Of a stretch of 64,000 nucleotides of DNA, positions 22,931-34,130 are shown in pieces. Below the pieces are notes generated by a model. It searched no databases. It was given only the letters and a program-made list of their open reading frames with translations, and had not been told where the DNA came from. Numbering within the stretch: position 1 is the first letter of the stretch; every line of letters starts with the position of its first letter. The stretch is taken from the NCBI RefSeq assembly GCF_001411555.2, contig NC_049909.1, positions 3,519,875 through 3,583,874 on the forward strand, written 5' to 3'. The position numbers and the translations under genes were made by a program. The stretch comes from Juglans regia (Eukaryota; Streptophyta; Magnoliopsida; Fagales; Juglandaceae).

Positions 22931-22976
22931 CTCCAAAGTGGACAGAGAAGGCCACTAGGACATTCCCCAGTCCTAG
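22931..22976 (-). promoter_or_regulatory. hairpins H2 and H1 in LTR B
   Basis: H1 is CTAGGAC-N8-GTCCTAG (22955-22976): both sides of one pair differ from the CTAGGAT/ATCCTAG of A copies. H2 is CACT-CCAA-AGTG just before it. Confidence 0.6.
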
Positions 22977-24237
22977 CATTTGGGGTTGTGATAAAACATG
23001 TACTTGACTTTTGAAAATATCATTACCCAAATGCATGTGACATGAGATTTAAGACTTACTTTTCCTTACATAAGACATGCGACGTATGAAATTCTATGTA
23101 TACATGAACAAGCATATCACATTTGGTTTCATGGCTTGGTAACATATGAGCATAACATGATACATAGGCAATATCTGAAGCATATTACAAATTGAACATC
23201 AAAATGCTCAAACCAAACATACAAAAACTTGCTTGGCCGAAACTCATAGGGTTCATTACCAAGTGAAACTCATCTTTAACATGCATCAAATCTGAAACAC
23301 AATAGACTATACATCATGGCCAAGATAATCACATAATCTGAATCAGGAAAACGTGACAAATCATCACACATGCTAAAACCTTAATCTCTAGTTGAAACCC
23401 TAAATCACATAAAATCGTGGTGTAACATCAAGCAAACTAAAACCCTAAAACATGTGATCTTAGGATGGCATCATACAAACTGAAACGTGTAATCATGGTA
23501 TGATCTTATACAACTCACAACAAGATATTTGTTCACAAAATCACTAAATAATAAACATACACAATACCAAGCAAGATGAAAGATTCACACAAGTATATAC
23601 ATATGTTAACCAAAAATAGGTTGAGGGTTTACTTACAAAAGTTCTTTAAAGAAAATGCTAGCAGCTGTAATAGATGATACAACTTGTTAGAACAAGGGAC
23701 AAGTAGGGTTCGTCATTTCACCCAAAGTGTCCCTTTCAAATATTTAGTCCATAGGTTTCTAAAAGATGAAACCATTGAGTTTACTCGACCCTTTCTAGGT
23801 CACGAACTTGTAATAGATGTGCAGGTGATATGGCTGATCGATTTGAGGATTTGGGTGCTCAAACTTTTCGTCTCCCTTCCTTGGAAACCTTAGGTCATTT
23901 CAAAGATGAAATAGCCCATTGAAATTGTGTGTGGGAGTGTGTTCTTCAAAATTTCAAACTCACTTTGAGATCTCCTACACCTTGGAATAGGCATGTGTGA
24001 TTGTGAGAAGAAAGGAATCGAAATGTAATGTTCTTACCGTGGAATTTCTCTTATAGCCGTGGCTTTCCCTTGAGTGTAGAGAGTGTATGGTCATGGTTTG
24101 GTTGGAAGGAAAGTGTGGAAAAATGATGTGTGGACATGGAGAATCCTTTAAGTGGCGTGAGAGAGATGGAGTAGAAAGAATGCCTTAGGAATCCAAAAAT
24201 GAACAAGAAGAAAATGGGTGGTCATATGGAATGTGGT

Positions 24238-24247
24238 CTTTATATAG
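24238..24247 (-). promoter_or_regulatory. TATA box of LTR B
   Basis: CTATATAAAG on the minus strand; the best-formed TATA of the long-LTR family in this window. Confidence 0.55.
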
Positions 24248-24810
24248 CCTACCTCCTTGAAGCCAATTGGTCAATCAAGAGCCAATGCATGTTGGACATG
24301 TGGCGTGGCTTTTCCTTTTCTTCACTTGACCGAAACCCTAATGCCCTATAAGCTCCTCTCAAACGTTTTGGTTCAATGACTCCTAGGTGCAATTGTGTAA
24401 TTTACCTCAAAGCCTCTTCATCTTCCTAAGAAAGTGGGTGTTGCATGCATGCCAAGTGGCATTGGCGTGTGGACTGTGGAGTCCCTCAAAGTATCGTCCC
24501 CCTCTCTCATTTCCCCATGAGGATCTTTCCTCTCCCCCATAGTGTCTCTTCCCCTTCCCCATGCGTGAACCTTACTCTCCCTTGAGTAAGAACCTTATTC
24601 TTCCTATTCTCATTCCCTAGGTGACTCTCCCACTTCCCTATGCCTCTTAGAAACTCTAAACATGACATGTGGCAAACGATTGGATGTAGTGGCCGAAACC
24701 CTAAGGTTACAATAGTAATTTTCATGTGATGTTTCCTCTAAAATCCTTCCTACACCAATGCATGAATGACAAATGGCACAATGTCTGAAAATACCCTTTA
24801 GTGGGCATGT

Positions 24811-25440
24811 GGCTTGGTACGTTTGGGTAGTGAGAATACTTGAGAAGTGTTGAGAATGTTTGTAAATAGTTATGAGTAGAGATTGGAGTGAGTTTGTGGG
24901 TCCCATTGAGAGTATTTTGAGTTGTTTGGATATGTGAAGTATGTTGGGTTGTTGACTTTTGGATAGGTAGTTGAAAAAGGTGTGGGTCCCATAAATATTA
25001 TTGTGATTTTATTATAGTATTTTTTAATATTAATAAATATTGTAGTGATTTTATTTTATTTTTATATATAATAATGATAAATATTATAATATTTTATTTT
25101 TAATTTATATATAATAGTGATAAATATTATAGTAATGTTATTTTTTATTTATATATTATAGTGATTTTATTTTTTATTTATATATAATAGTGATAAATAT
25201 TATAGTGATTTTATTTTTTATTATATATTATAGTGATTTTATTTTTTATTTATTTATTACAGTGATAAATATTATAGTGATTTTATTTTTTATTTATATA
25301 TTATAGTGATAAATATTATAGTGATTTTTGGAAAGACTTTGATAGGAAGATGGTTCATTGCGTTTGGTATGTAGAGTATTTCTAATAGTACGAAAATACT
25401 TGAAAAATGTTGCGGTATGTTGCCTACCCAAACGCAGCCT
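24811..25440. mobile_element. MITE-like insert with AT-rich minisatellite core
   Basis: An exact 11-bp inverted terminal core, CGTTTGGGTAG (24,820-24,830) and CTACCCAAACG (25,424-25,434), sits within imperfect GGCT...AGCC ends. Close inside each end a similar motif AATACTTGARAARTGTTG occurs in the same direction. The middle (about 24,990-25,326) is a tandem AT-rich array built on ATAGTGATTTTATTTTT and ATAATAGTGATAAATATT. There is no coding region. I could not settle the target duplication, so the superfamily (hAT-like by its ends) is a guess. Confidence 0.5.
24990..25326. repeat. AT-rich tandem array
   Basis: Roughly six to eight variable units contain the recurring words TATAGTGATTTTAT and ATAGTGATAAATAT. 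GC content is extremely low. Confidence 0.85.
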
Positions 25441-25989
25441 TAGGGATTCGAAAGTCTCTTGGTGTTCCCCATGCAAATCCTTAGGAAAATCAACTGTTGG
25501 TCTTCCCAAAGTGTCATTCCCCATTTAAGATCTCTTGGAACTCTCTACAATTGACAAGTGGCATTAGATGGGATTCCTGGTGGGTGTGGGGTGTGTTGGC
25601 CTAGTGGCCCTTGGCCTCCCCTAGGTGAATCTCATGATTTCCTTTCTAGAAGCCTTCATGCACGAGTGACATGTGGCAAGCCCAATGGCTCACTAGGGTA
25701 GGCGTGCAAGCCTCCCTTGGCTTCTCTAACACTCCTCTTTCTCCCCTAATCCCACTATCACATCTAGATTCATGGTGTGGGGCATGACCTATGGTCCTTT
25801 AGGGCTTAATCCCACCTAGTTGGCCGAAAATGCGAGGGTTTAAGTGGTTCATCTCTTGGGCTTTGGATGCCAAATCCTAAGGCCCAAGGTCTTAATCACT
25901 GTGCCTAACTCAAGGCCCTTACCAAAATAAAAACTTAGACAACGAAAATACAAGTAAAAGTCAAGCTAAGTCCAGGTTATCACATACCG

Positions 25990-27096
25990 CCAATGATTTT
26001 CGCTATTCTCATTTGGCTATGGACGCCTTATGAACTAGTTTATAGAAATGCATGATTTCCAAACAGGCTACTTGTGTCCTAGTTTGGGTTTGCAATCCAT
26101 CCTAACATCATTCCACCCTCATGGTTGGGTATGCCCATAAAACTCTTGGAACTTCTTCCACCCAGTTCCCACTTTTAATCATTAACTTCTTTTATAGGAT
26201 TTCCATCAGGGTTTCGTTGGTCGCCTCAACTTGTGTGTTGGCCTGTGGGTGATCTGGGGAGGAGTACTTGAACTTGATCTCCAATTCTACACACCAATCA
26301 CCACAGAGGTCAGAGTCAAATTGTCATCTGTTGTCCGAGATTATACTCCTAGGAATGCCAAACCGACCCACGACAGCTTTCCATAGGAACTTGGTGTTGT
26401 TCGTTGTGATCGTAGCAAATACTTCTACTTCTACCCACTTGGTAAAGTAATCTATGGTGACAACCATGAAACTTTACTCTCCCGAGCTAACTATATCGAC
26501 TCCCCCACTGTGCAAACGGCTATGGTGACATGATTGACGTCAATTCCTTTGGCGGACAATGCGGTATTGGTGCAAATAACTGACACTTTACACTCTTTCT
26601 GACAAATTGTTCAGCGTCTTTGAGGGCATGAGACTAGTAATAGCCTGCTCTCATGACCTTTCCCACCAGAGCTTTTCCGCCAGAGTGGTTTCCTCACACT
26701 ACTTTATGTATTTTCGACAATATATATTGTGCCTCTTCTAATGAGATGCACCTCAAGAAGGGGTGGAGAAACCTCGCCTGTACAACACCCTGTGTATTTG
26801 GGCAAAGCATGTTGCTTTGTTCTTGATTTTTCTAGCCTCCAGTTTCTCATCTGGAGGCTCTCTGCTGTCCAAGTACTTTATTACATCCAGTGCCCATTAT
26901 GTTGCTCCAGGCATTATCTCCAAGACTTCAGCTCCTATAGGGGGGTTTCTAATGTCCTTGCTGAAGCTTTCCATGGTAAAGCAGACTTCTCCATGCCTGA
27001 GGCAGTTCATGCTAGCTTGTCTGCCTTCCAGTTTTCCTTCTGTGATATCTACATAACATTGAAGTATCGGAAACAGTCACACTTCTCCCATACCAG
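25990..27096 (-). pseudogene. Tat-like gypsy integrase remnant
   Basis: Minus-strand translation, with many stops and shifts, gives integrase core pieces: DYFTKWVEVE near 26,460, FGIPRSIISDN near 26,350, SSPDHPQANTQVEATN near 26,260, and LWAYPTMR near 26,130. It directly follows the RNase H frame at 27,780-27,097 in element order. The order RT/RNase H - second RNase H - integrase is characteristic of Tat-lineage elements. No open frame covers it; the plus-strand ORFs at 26,729-27,100 are shadows. Confidence 0.75.
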
Positions 27097-27780
27097 TTAA
27101 AGATATTTCTTCAGCTTTTCACTTTTCGCCACGTACTCCCCTATGACTTGATTGATGACCACATGAGAGTTAGCTATTATATCAACTTCCTTAGCTCCTA
27201 ACGCCTCAACTATGGCGAATCCTGCAAGCACCACCTCATACTCTACCTTGTTATTGGTGGTTTTGAAGGCTAACTTTACTGTATAGTGGTGTTCTTCTCC
27301 TGCGGCAGTTGTGATGTACAACCCTACCCCTCTGCCAGCGTGACAAGATGAGCCATCAAAGAAAGCCAACCACGACTTTTCAGTCGGTGCAACTTGGATT
27401 TCTTTAGGGAAGTTGGTAAATCTAGTTATAAAGTTGGTCAAGATCAATCCTTTCACGCCATTTTGGGGAAGGTACTCGATTTCAAACTCAATTAACTCGA
27501 TCGACCAATTCATGAGGTGCCAAACGACGTTGGGCTTCTTTAATACTTTCCTCGAGGGAGCTTCTGTAGGATCTAAATTGAGTGAGCCTGGAAGTATGGA
27601 CTTAGCCATCAATCGGCCTTCACTAGTGTAAACATCAGCATGTCCATCTATGGATAATGAGATTTGGCTCCTCTGAAGGCCCAGCTTGTGTAGTACACTA
27701 GTCTTTGGATGTCCTTCTCTTCTCTTACTAGAGCTGTCGAGATTGTGTCTTGGGAGATCTACAGGAACAGGGTCTCTCAT
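27097..27780 (-). pseudogene. Tat-like gypsy RNase H segment
   Basis: A 227-residue open frame. Its first part ends the RT-linked RNase H (MNWSIELIEFEIEYLPQ, then LILTNFI). The second part is an additional RNase H domain: Asp in FFDGSS, Glu in VEYEVVLAG. The third catalytic position, in IIANSHVVINQV, reads Asn where an Asp is expected. The upstream RT is missing. Short coiled-coil-like coding (MESLHRENEAL) between 27,781 and 27,866 may be a gag remnant of the same element. The far side is cut by LTR C. Confidence 0.8.
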
Positions 27781-28289
27781 GGTTCTGTCTAATTGAGAGC
27801 CCCCTTATCATTTCTGATTGAGAGCTTCGTTCTCCCTATGGAGGCTCTCCATTTCCCAAGTCATCCTGTGACGCCCCCAACCTCTGCTTGTGATGCAATG
27901 AAAACTTAGAGCATCGGGACATGTAACACAAGGTTACATACCCTCATACATGACAGTTAATATGCAATGTACCCTATAAGTGCAACTAGTAGAATTCAAT
28001 ATTCGCAACGGATTAAGGGTGAAAATAAAATTTATGCCAGAATAACTAGGAAATCCCAATGCATTAATAACCATCATAAGTTCAAACCAAATAGTAGCGT
28101 AATCTTAGTACATCTAATCATAAAAAGTCTCCAAAGCTAGATCAACTGCTTCATGCATTCTAGAGCATGAAGGACTGGTGCTATAAACATTAGGATAAGG
28201 TCCAATATTTTCTCGAGGTCTGGCTCCTCTTCAATCAGTTGGATCCACCGTTCCATCCAGTCCATCATTCTTGAGTCCTGACACAACTT

Positions 28290-28348
28290 TTATCATTCCT
28301 AGTGGAATGATAATGGGTCCACAAAGGGTGAGATATACTTGAAATATC
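28290..28348 (-). promoter_or_regulatory. hairpins H6 and H5 in LTR C
   Basis: H6 is TTATCATTCC-TAGT-GGAATGATAA (28290-28313), ten pairs, with T-A where A and B copies have C-G. H5 is reduced to GATAT-N7-ATATC (28332-28348). Confidence 0.6.
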
Positions 28349-28785
28349 GGTAAGTTAAACAACCAACATGCATAAATATAAATTATGCATGAAGAATGAT
28401 AAATGCAAAATGCATGAAATGTGAAAAATCAGTGTGTCTCCCATCCAAAATCCTTAACATTTTTAGAAAAACTGAAATGCACATTTTCATACAGAGAACA
28501 TTTTCCACGTTACTTGCAAAAATAATCATAACGTTTCATCATTATTAGCAATTCATATTTAATCATAAAATCATAAGATGTGGTATCGTCACAGTTCCCC
28601 ATATGGACTGTGAGTACCTACTAGTGACCTTAGTGCAACTCACGTTGAAACTAAGTTGTTTGCATATTCATTCTCAATGCATTGGTAACATGGCATAACA
28701 TCATAATATGTACACCCACCAGCCTTAGGTGTCATAACATTTGATTTTGCTTCGGCATTCTCTAAAATGAACCCATTCAAAGCTC

Positions 28786-28880
28786 GTTGACTGTTCTTCG
28801 TCAACTCAGGGGTTACCACTCCCTTCTTAAACACTCCAGAGTGAACAGAGGAGTTCCACTAGGATAATTCCCCATCCTAG
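28786..28880 (-). promoter_or_regulatory. hairpins H3, H2 and H1 in LTR C
   Basis: H3 is GTTGAC-N8-GTCAAC (28786-28805). H2 is CACTC-CA-GAGTG (about 28,832-28,843). H1 is CTAGGAT-N8-ATCCTAG (28859-28880). All stems are perfect. Confidence 0.65.
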
Positions 28881-29506
28881 CCTTTGGGGTCGTGAAAAAA
28901 ATTATTTTTCATGCTTTGTTGAAAAATGTATTTCATGACATGTGCATATGTAGCAAGTTTTCATGTTTATAGATGCAATATGCTAAAATGGTGAAAATAT
29001 CACATTTCATATAAGTATGCACTCAATGTATCATACAATATGATATTTTATGCTCAAAATGACAATTATAACATTAATGTGGCATTTATCAATAAATTAT
29101 AAATAACTTATCAAGGTATAAGTTAGAGGCTAACTTCTCTTAAAAAGTTGAGATATCCGTAAAATGAATTCTTCTCTCTCTCCCACAGAATGGGAGCCTG
29201 AGGTGGAGTAGTGGGGTCCACTAGATTCTAATAGAATTTAGGTGGTTGTGCGTGAGTGGAAAAGTGACAGAGAGTGAGTGGAGTATGGAGGAATACGATG
29301 GAGGAAGGTGCTGAGGGTGCCTGCAACCAGGAGAAGGTAGGAAAATACAGAAAACTCTAGAAAGAACAAACTGAAAGAATGGAGGATTTAGAGGAGCACT
29401 GGAATAAGTTGCATCTACTGGAAAAGAAGATGACATAGTCTTTGATGAAGCTATTGGAGAGGAGATATCCTACAAAGGAGAATGTAGCTTAGTGGGAAAA
29501 GTGTGT

Positions 29507-30594
29507 ATGGACAGAACTATTAGCAAAGAGGTGGTGGAGAACACGATGAAGATGAAGAAGAGAGTGTGGAAAATAAGCAAACCTGCAAAGTTTCTAGAAG
29601 TAGACACAAATGTATTTACTATCACCTTTGCAAATCCAGCAGACAAATACCGTGTTTGGAATGGAAGACCATGGTCATTTGATTACCATATGTTTGCGTT
29701 GAAAATCTTTGATGAGGATACACCACCATAGAAGCTGAGGTTCATGCAAGAGCGTTTCTAGATTCAGTTCCATAATCTGCCACTGTCTTGCATGAATGAG
29801 GATAGAGGGAGGCATTTGGGTAATACCATTGGGGTGGTGGAGGAGGTGGATGTGAAAGAGGATGTCAGTGGATGGGGAAGACATCTGAGGGTCTTGATTG
29901 TGATAGATCTTCAAAAACCACTAGCTAGAGGCAAAACCATCAATGTGAGAGGAGAGAAGCTCTGGATTCCCATAAGGTATGAAAAGTTGCCTAGATTCTG
30001 TTTCTCTTGTGGTTGTTTAGTTCATGGGAAGGGAGGCTGTGTAAACAAAAGTGAGGGGGCTAAACAATATGGGGTATGGTTAAGAGCATATATGAAAAGA
30101 GGAGAAAAAATGAAAAGAGAAGGGGAATATGTCAATCTAAAGAAGAATAATGGAGGGAAGGTTTGGCATACTCAGGTTGAGGAAGATGATGTAGGAAATA
30201 TATATAAAGGAAAAAAGGGGTCAAAGGGGGGAAAAATATTGTGATGGAAGAGGGACTGAGCGAGGTTGAACTTGAGGAAAGAAGTGTAAGGAAAAAAGAG
30301 AAGGAGGGTAGGTTAACTGGGGAAGTGATTAGCAATAAGCAAGCAGAAGAAGTAAAGATAATAACAAATGGCGAGGGAGCAATGAGGGAAGGGATAGGGA
30401 ATGAAGAGGAGTATATAACTGTGGTAGAGGAGCAGAAGGAAGATTTGAATGAAACAATACAAGAATTAATTATCAAGAAGGGTGAATGGAAGAGAAGGGC
30501 AAGAGAAAAAGGGAAAAATGTAATAAACATTGGTGAATACTTTGCCAAAAAAAGAAGGTACGAAGGTGAGGAGGGAGGACAAACAAGAGGCTGA
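29507..30594 (+). pseudogene. LINE-2 ORF1, CCHC RNA-binding protein
   Basis: The first ATG of the coding frame is at 29507. The product resembles LINE-1 ORF1: FANPADKYRVWNGRPWSFDYHM matches the same domain, and a CCHC knuckle (CFSCGCLVHGKGGC) is encoded near 30,000-30,040. Two in-frame TAG stops (29729-29731 and 29759-29761) interrupt it. The frame then runs to 30,242-30,244, and a very charged Glu/Lys/Arg-rich tail continues in another frame to 30,594. Both TAG codons sit where Trp would fit, consistent with G-to-A change of TGG. Confidence 0.82.
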
Positions 30595-30685
30595 AGGGTA
30601 AAAAGCTCAGTAAGAGTGGTGACATGGAGCATAACAATTCCTTAAAAAGCATGGCGGTTGCTGTTCAACAGCTCCACCATTCTTA

Positions 30686-32818
30686 ATGAAAATCCTCAGT
30701 TGGAACTGCTGAGGGCTTGGGAACCCTGAGACAGTTCAAGACCTTTGCCTTATGGCAAAGGAATTGGACCCAGATGAGATATTCCTTGTGGAGACTAAGC
30801 TGAAAAGTGAGCAGTGTGTGAGATTGAAAAAGAGACTTAGCTGTGAAGGATGTTTTGTGGTGGAATCATTGGGAAAAAAGGGAGGTTTAACTCTATGGTG
30901 GAATAGTAGAGTTGAGGTAGAGATACAAACCTTCTCACAAAGGCATATTAATACCTGGATTTCAGAAGAAGGTGAAGGGGAAAGGTGGCTGATGACTGGC
31001 TTTTATGGCCAGCCCGATACAAACAGAAGAGATGAAACTTGGAACTTGTTAAAATCCTTAAAACCAAGGTCCAATCAAGGGTGGTGTGTATTAGGGGATT
31101 TTAATGAAATTGTTTCAAATGATGAGAAGATGGGAGGAAGGCCAAGATCAGAGAGACAAATGGAAGGGTTTAGAGCTGCACTAGAATAGGGGAATTTATT
31201 TGATCTTGGGTGGAGAGGGAATAAGTTTACAACAAGCACAAAGATGAGACATTTACAAAAGAAAGGCTAGATAGGGTAGTGGCCAACTCAAAATGGTCAC
31301 ATATGTTCAATGATAACTGGGTGGAAGTGTTGACAGGGAGAAGCTCAGATCATAGGCCAATCTTTTTGACTATGAAGAAGAGAGGTGAAAAGGTTTGGAG
31401 GAAGAGAAGCGTTTTTAGATATGAGGCTAGCTGGGCCATGGAGGAGGGTTGTGAGGAAGTTATCAATGGGGCTTGGAATACAATGCAAAGGGATATACAG
31501 ACTCAGAAGATTCAGGCTAAGTTAGAGTCATGCAAGAAAACCCTTCAAAGGTGGAGTAGACAAACAAGTTCAGACAAAACAAAAGAAATAAAGGAGAAGT
31601 CTGATGTACTTAAATAGCTTCAAGATGTAGAGAGTAGATATAATGTTGAAGATATTAAAAGGGTTCAGAGGGAGTTAGGCTTACTGCTTGAGAAGGAAGA
31701 TCTAAAATGGAAACAAAGGGCCAAAAGAAACTGGTATGCAACGGGAGACAGAAATACCAAATTCTTTCATGCTTGTGCATCACAAAGAAGAAGGAAAAAT
31801 GTTATTAAAAAAGCCATGGATGAGTAAAAACAGATGTTCAACAATCAAGAAGACATTGAAGGGGCTTTTAATGACTTTTTTTAATAATTTGTTTACCTCA
31901 ACAAGGCCAAGCCCAAAAGACATTCCAGAATGTGTGCAGCAAGTGGAGGCTCGAGTCACAAGTGAGATGAATGGCATATTGGTTAGGCCTTTCTGCAGAT
32001 TGGAAATAGAGGCTGCCATCCAACAAATGGGTCCCTTGAAATCACCTGGCCCTTATGGCTTTAGTGCTTGTTTCTACCACAACCATTGGGACACAATGGG
32101 GGAGGAGGTATGCAATGCAGTATTAAGTTTTCTTAATGGTAATTCTCTGATCTCTTCTATTAATTTTACTTATATAGCTCTAATCCCCAAAACGAAGAGC
32201 CCCTTACATGTTACTGAGTACATGCCAATCAACCTTTGTAATGTTATCTACAAAAGTGTTTCAAAAGTTCTTGTAAATAGGCTGAAAAGGGTTATATCAA
32301 GTATAATCTCATCTGACCAGAGTGCTTTCATACCTGGAAGGATTATTACTGATAATATAATGGTCGCATATGAAGTTTTACATACTATGAAGGTGAGGAA
32401 GAAAGGCAAGAAGGGTAGTATGGCCATCAAACTTGATATGTCAAAGGCCTATGACAGAATTAAGTGGGTCTTTTTGGAAGCTATAATGAAAAAATTGGGT
32501 TTTTGCAGTGAGTGGACACAACTAATTATGAAATGTGTCTCTTCTGTTACTTATTCATTCTTGGTCAATGGAGAGCTAGGAGAAAAAATCTATCCATCAA
32601 GGGGATTAAGGCAAGGGGTTCCATTATCCCCTTACTTGTTTATAATGTGTGCAGAAGGGCTTTGTGCTTTGCTTAATAAATCTGATCAGCGTGGTGATAC
32701 TAGAGGAGTCTCAGTTGTGAGGGGGGGCTGAGGATCAATCATCTGCAAAAATTGTGTTCTACTTGGCAGGGCCACTGTGGAAGAATGGAGAAAAATGAAA
32801 GGGATCCTTAGCACATAC
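30686..32818 (+). pseudogene. LINE-2 ORF2, 5' part (endonuclease and RT)
   Basis: It starts at the ATG at 30686, in a TAATGA context. Endonuclease motifs follow: SWNC, a TGA stop at 30710-30712, then GLGNP, LVETK, FYGQPD, LGDFNEI and SDH near 31,350. Frameshifts lie near 31,240 and 31,850. Stops include 31,187-31,189 and 31,615-31,617. RT motifs run from about 32,030: [14 protein letters not shown] near 32,430 and GLRQGVP near 32,605. Unusual changes at conserved places include PGPYG, MPINL and QGVP. A one-base loss in a G-run at 32,731 shifts the frame, and the codons for the catalytic FADD are deleted near 32,742-32,752. The solo LTR A2 interrupts it at 32,818. Confidence 0.88.
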
Positions 32819-33228
32819 TGTGACGCCCGCAAATTCCGCTTGGGATCGGACGGACATTTGAAGCGTCGAGACATGCAACACAAGGTTACCTGCCCCCGTT
32901 CATGACATATAAGATGCAATATTCCTAACATGCATCTAGCATTATGCAATATTCGCAGCGGATAATTTTTCTTTTTAGCAATACTATGCACCAAACCGAA
33001 ATATCCCAAATACTTAAAACATACTTCATACATAATGACATACTAAACAACTGAGATCACAATATTAATCCATATGGTTGTGATCAAAAGAGTGATGGAG
33101 ATTGAACTCTACAAATACAAGTAGTAATCTGAGGTAACTACTGTATTAACACCTACATCGCATCGTCGCTTAGTCGACCATTTCCAGTTGGTCGATTCCC
33201 GATTCTCCTTCAGATCCTGTAACAAAAT

Positions 33229-33290
33229 CTACCATTCGGGGGGGGAATGGTAGTTGGGACTACCACAGTGAGATTTGATTACAAATCTCA
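33229..33290 (-). promoter_or_regulatory. hairpins H6 and H5 in LTR A2
   Basis: H6 is CTACCATTC-G7-GAATGGTAG (33229-33253). H5 is TGAGATTTG-ATTA-CAAATCTCA (33269-33290). Both have nine perfect pairs. Confidence 0.7.
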
Positions 33291-33339
33291 GCAAGTTAAC
33301 AGGAAACTTCCACACAGGTTAATGATGCATGCATGGCAG

Positions 33340-33690
33340 TAAAAGCATGAATGCATAATCAAATCGTAAGTAATCATAGCATAACTTGACATACAACATA
33401 ACATAACTGGCATAACTTAAACTGAAACTGAAGCTTAGCATGAACGTGACTTGAAACATAACATGGACTTGAAACATAACATGAACGTGAACATGCATAA
33501 TTTGAACTTGAACTTGAGCATGACATAACATAAATGTGAACTTGGAACATAACGTAAACGTGAACATAACATAACATGAACTTGGAACATATTCTTGTCT
33601 CATGGGATTACCATGATTGCGTGAACGTAAACTTGAACATAACATAACGTGAAACATGACTTGAACTTGGAATCTTATTCAATAGACTTA
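33340..33690 (-). repeat. CATG/TTCAAG-rich degenerate tandem zone
   Basis: It is built from variants of CATAACATGAAC and GTGAACTTGGAACATAA. It yields Cys/Met/His/Ser-rich open frames on the minus strand that are not proteins. The matching zone in A3 (48,720-49,080) is longer by extra units. Confidence 0.8.
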
Positions 33691-33805
33691 ATCATTAACA
33701 TGACCATATGGGTGCTACACAGGTCCCCTTGAGCCGTGTGTCCCTGCCGATTACCGCATCACATCACAGGTTTCTATACCAGCTGTGAGTGCGTTAATAC
33801 GTACT

Positions 33806-33951
33806 CCACAGTTGTTGTGGCCCCACGTATTCTACGTGTCACAATTGCTGTGTCTCACGTAGTGTATGCTCCACAGTTGTTGTGGCCCCATACTTCATGC
33901 TCCACAGTTGTTGTGGCCCCATCTTATCTGTTTGTGCCACACTTGCTGTGG
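33806..33951 (-). repeat. array of five CCACA-N5-TGTGG hairpins (H4)
   Basis: Units lie at 33806-33820, about 33840-33854 (decayed TCACA...TGTGT), 33871-33885, 33902-33916 and 33937-33951. Spacing is 31-35 bp. Most are followed by CCCCA. Confidence 0.8.
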
Positions 33952-34036
33952 ACACACATAACATAATGTGTGGCACCATCGGCGTTAGTGCCTGGCGCGC
34001 TCCGGTGACCAGCTAATTAGGCCCCATTCGCAACCT

Positions 34037-34130
34037 GTTGACTGTACTTCGTCAACCCAGGGAATTTCACACCTATTTAGACACTCCAGCGTGAACAAAG
34101 GAGTTCCACTAGGATATTACCACATCCTAG
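34037..34130 (-). promoter_or_regulatory. hairpins H3, H2 and H1 in LTR A2
   Basis: H3 is GTTGAC-N8-GTCAAC (34037-34056). H2 is CACTCCAGCGTG (about 34,082-34,093), partly paired. H1 is CTAGGAT-N8-ATCCTAG (34109-34130). Confidence 0.7.

Larger units (their letters stand above)
21750..25984 (-). mobile_element. solo LTR B (4.2 kb), target duplication TACCG
   Basis: Terminal TG...CA (plus-strand reading TGTGGTGCCCCC at 21750 and GGTTATCACA ending 25984) is flanked by TACCG at 21745-21749 and 25985-25989. The transcription sense is minus by the CTATATAAAG box at 24,238-24,247. It has no coding capacity. It shares the CATG-rich and hairpin zones with the A family but is clearly a separate subfamily, closest to D and E. 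It contains a MITE-like insert at 24,811-25,440. Confidence 0.92.

Noticed and set aside
33319..33657. Cys/Met/His-rich open frames (also 34,134-34,602, 48,713-49,016, 49,553-50,037, 62,735-63,034, 63,684-63,947)
   Set aside because: They arise from CATG/AACATAAC repeats, overlap in several frames, and change length between LTR copies. No domain or start context.
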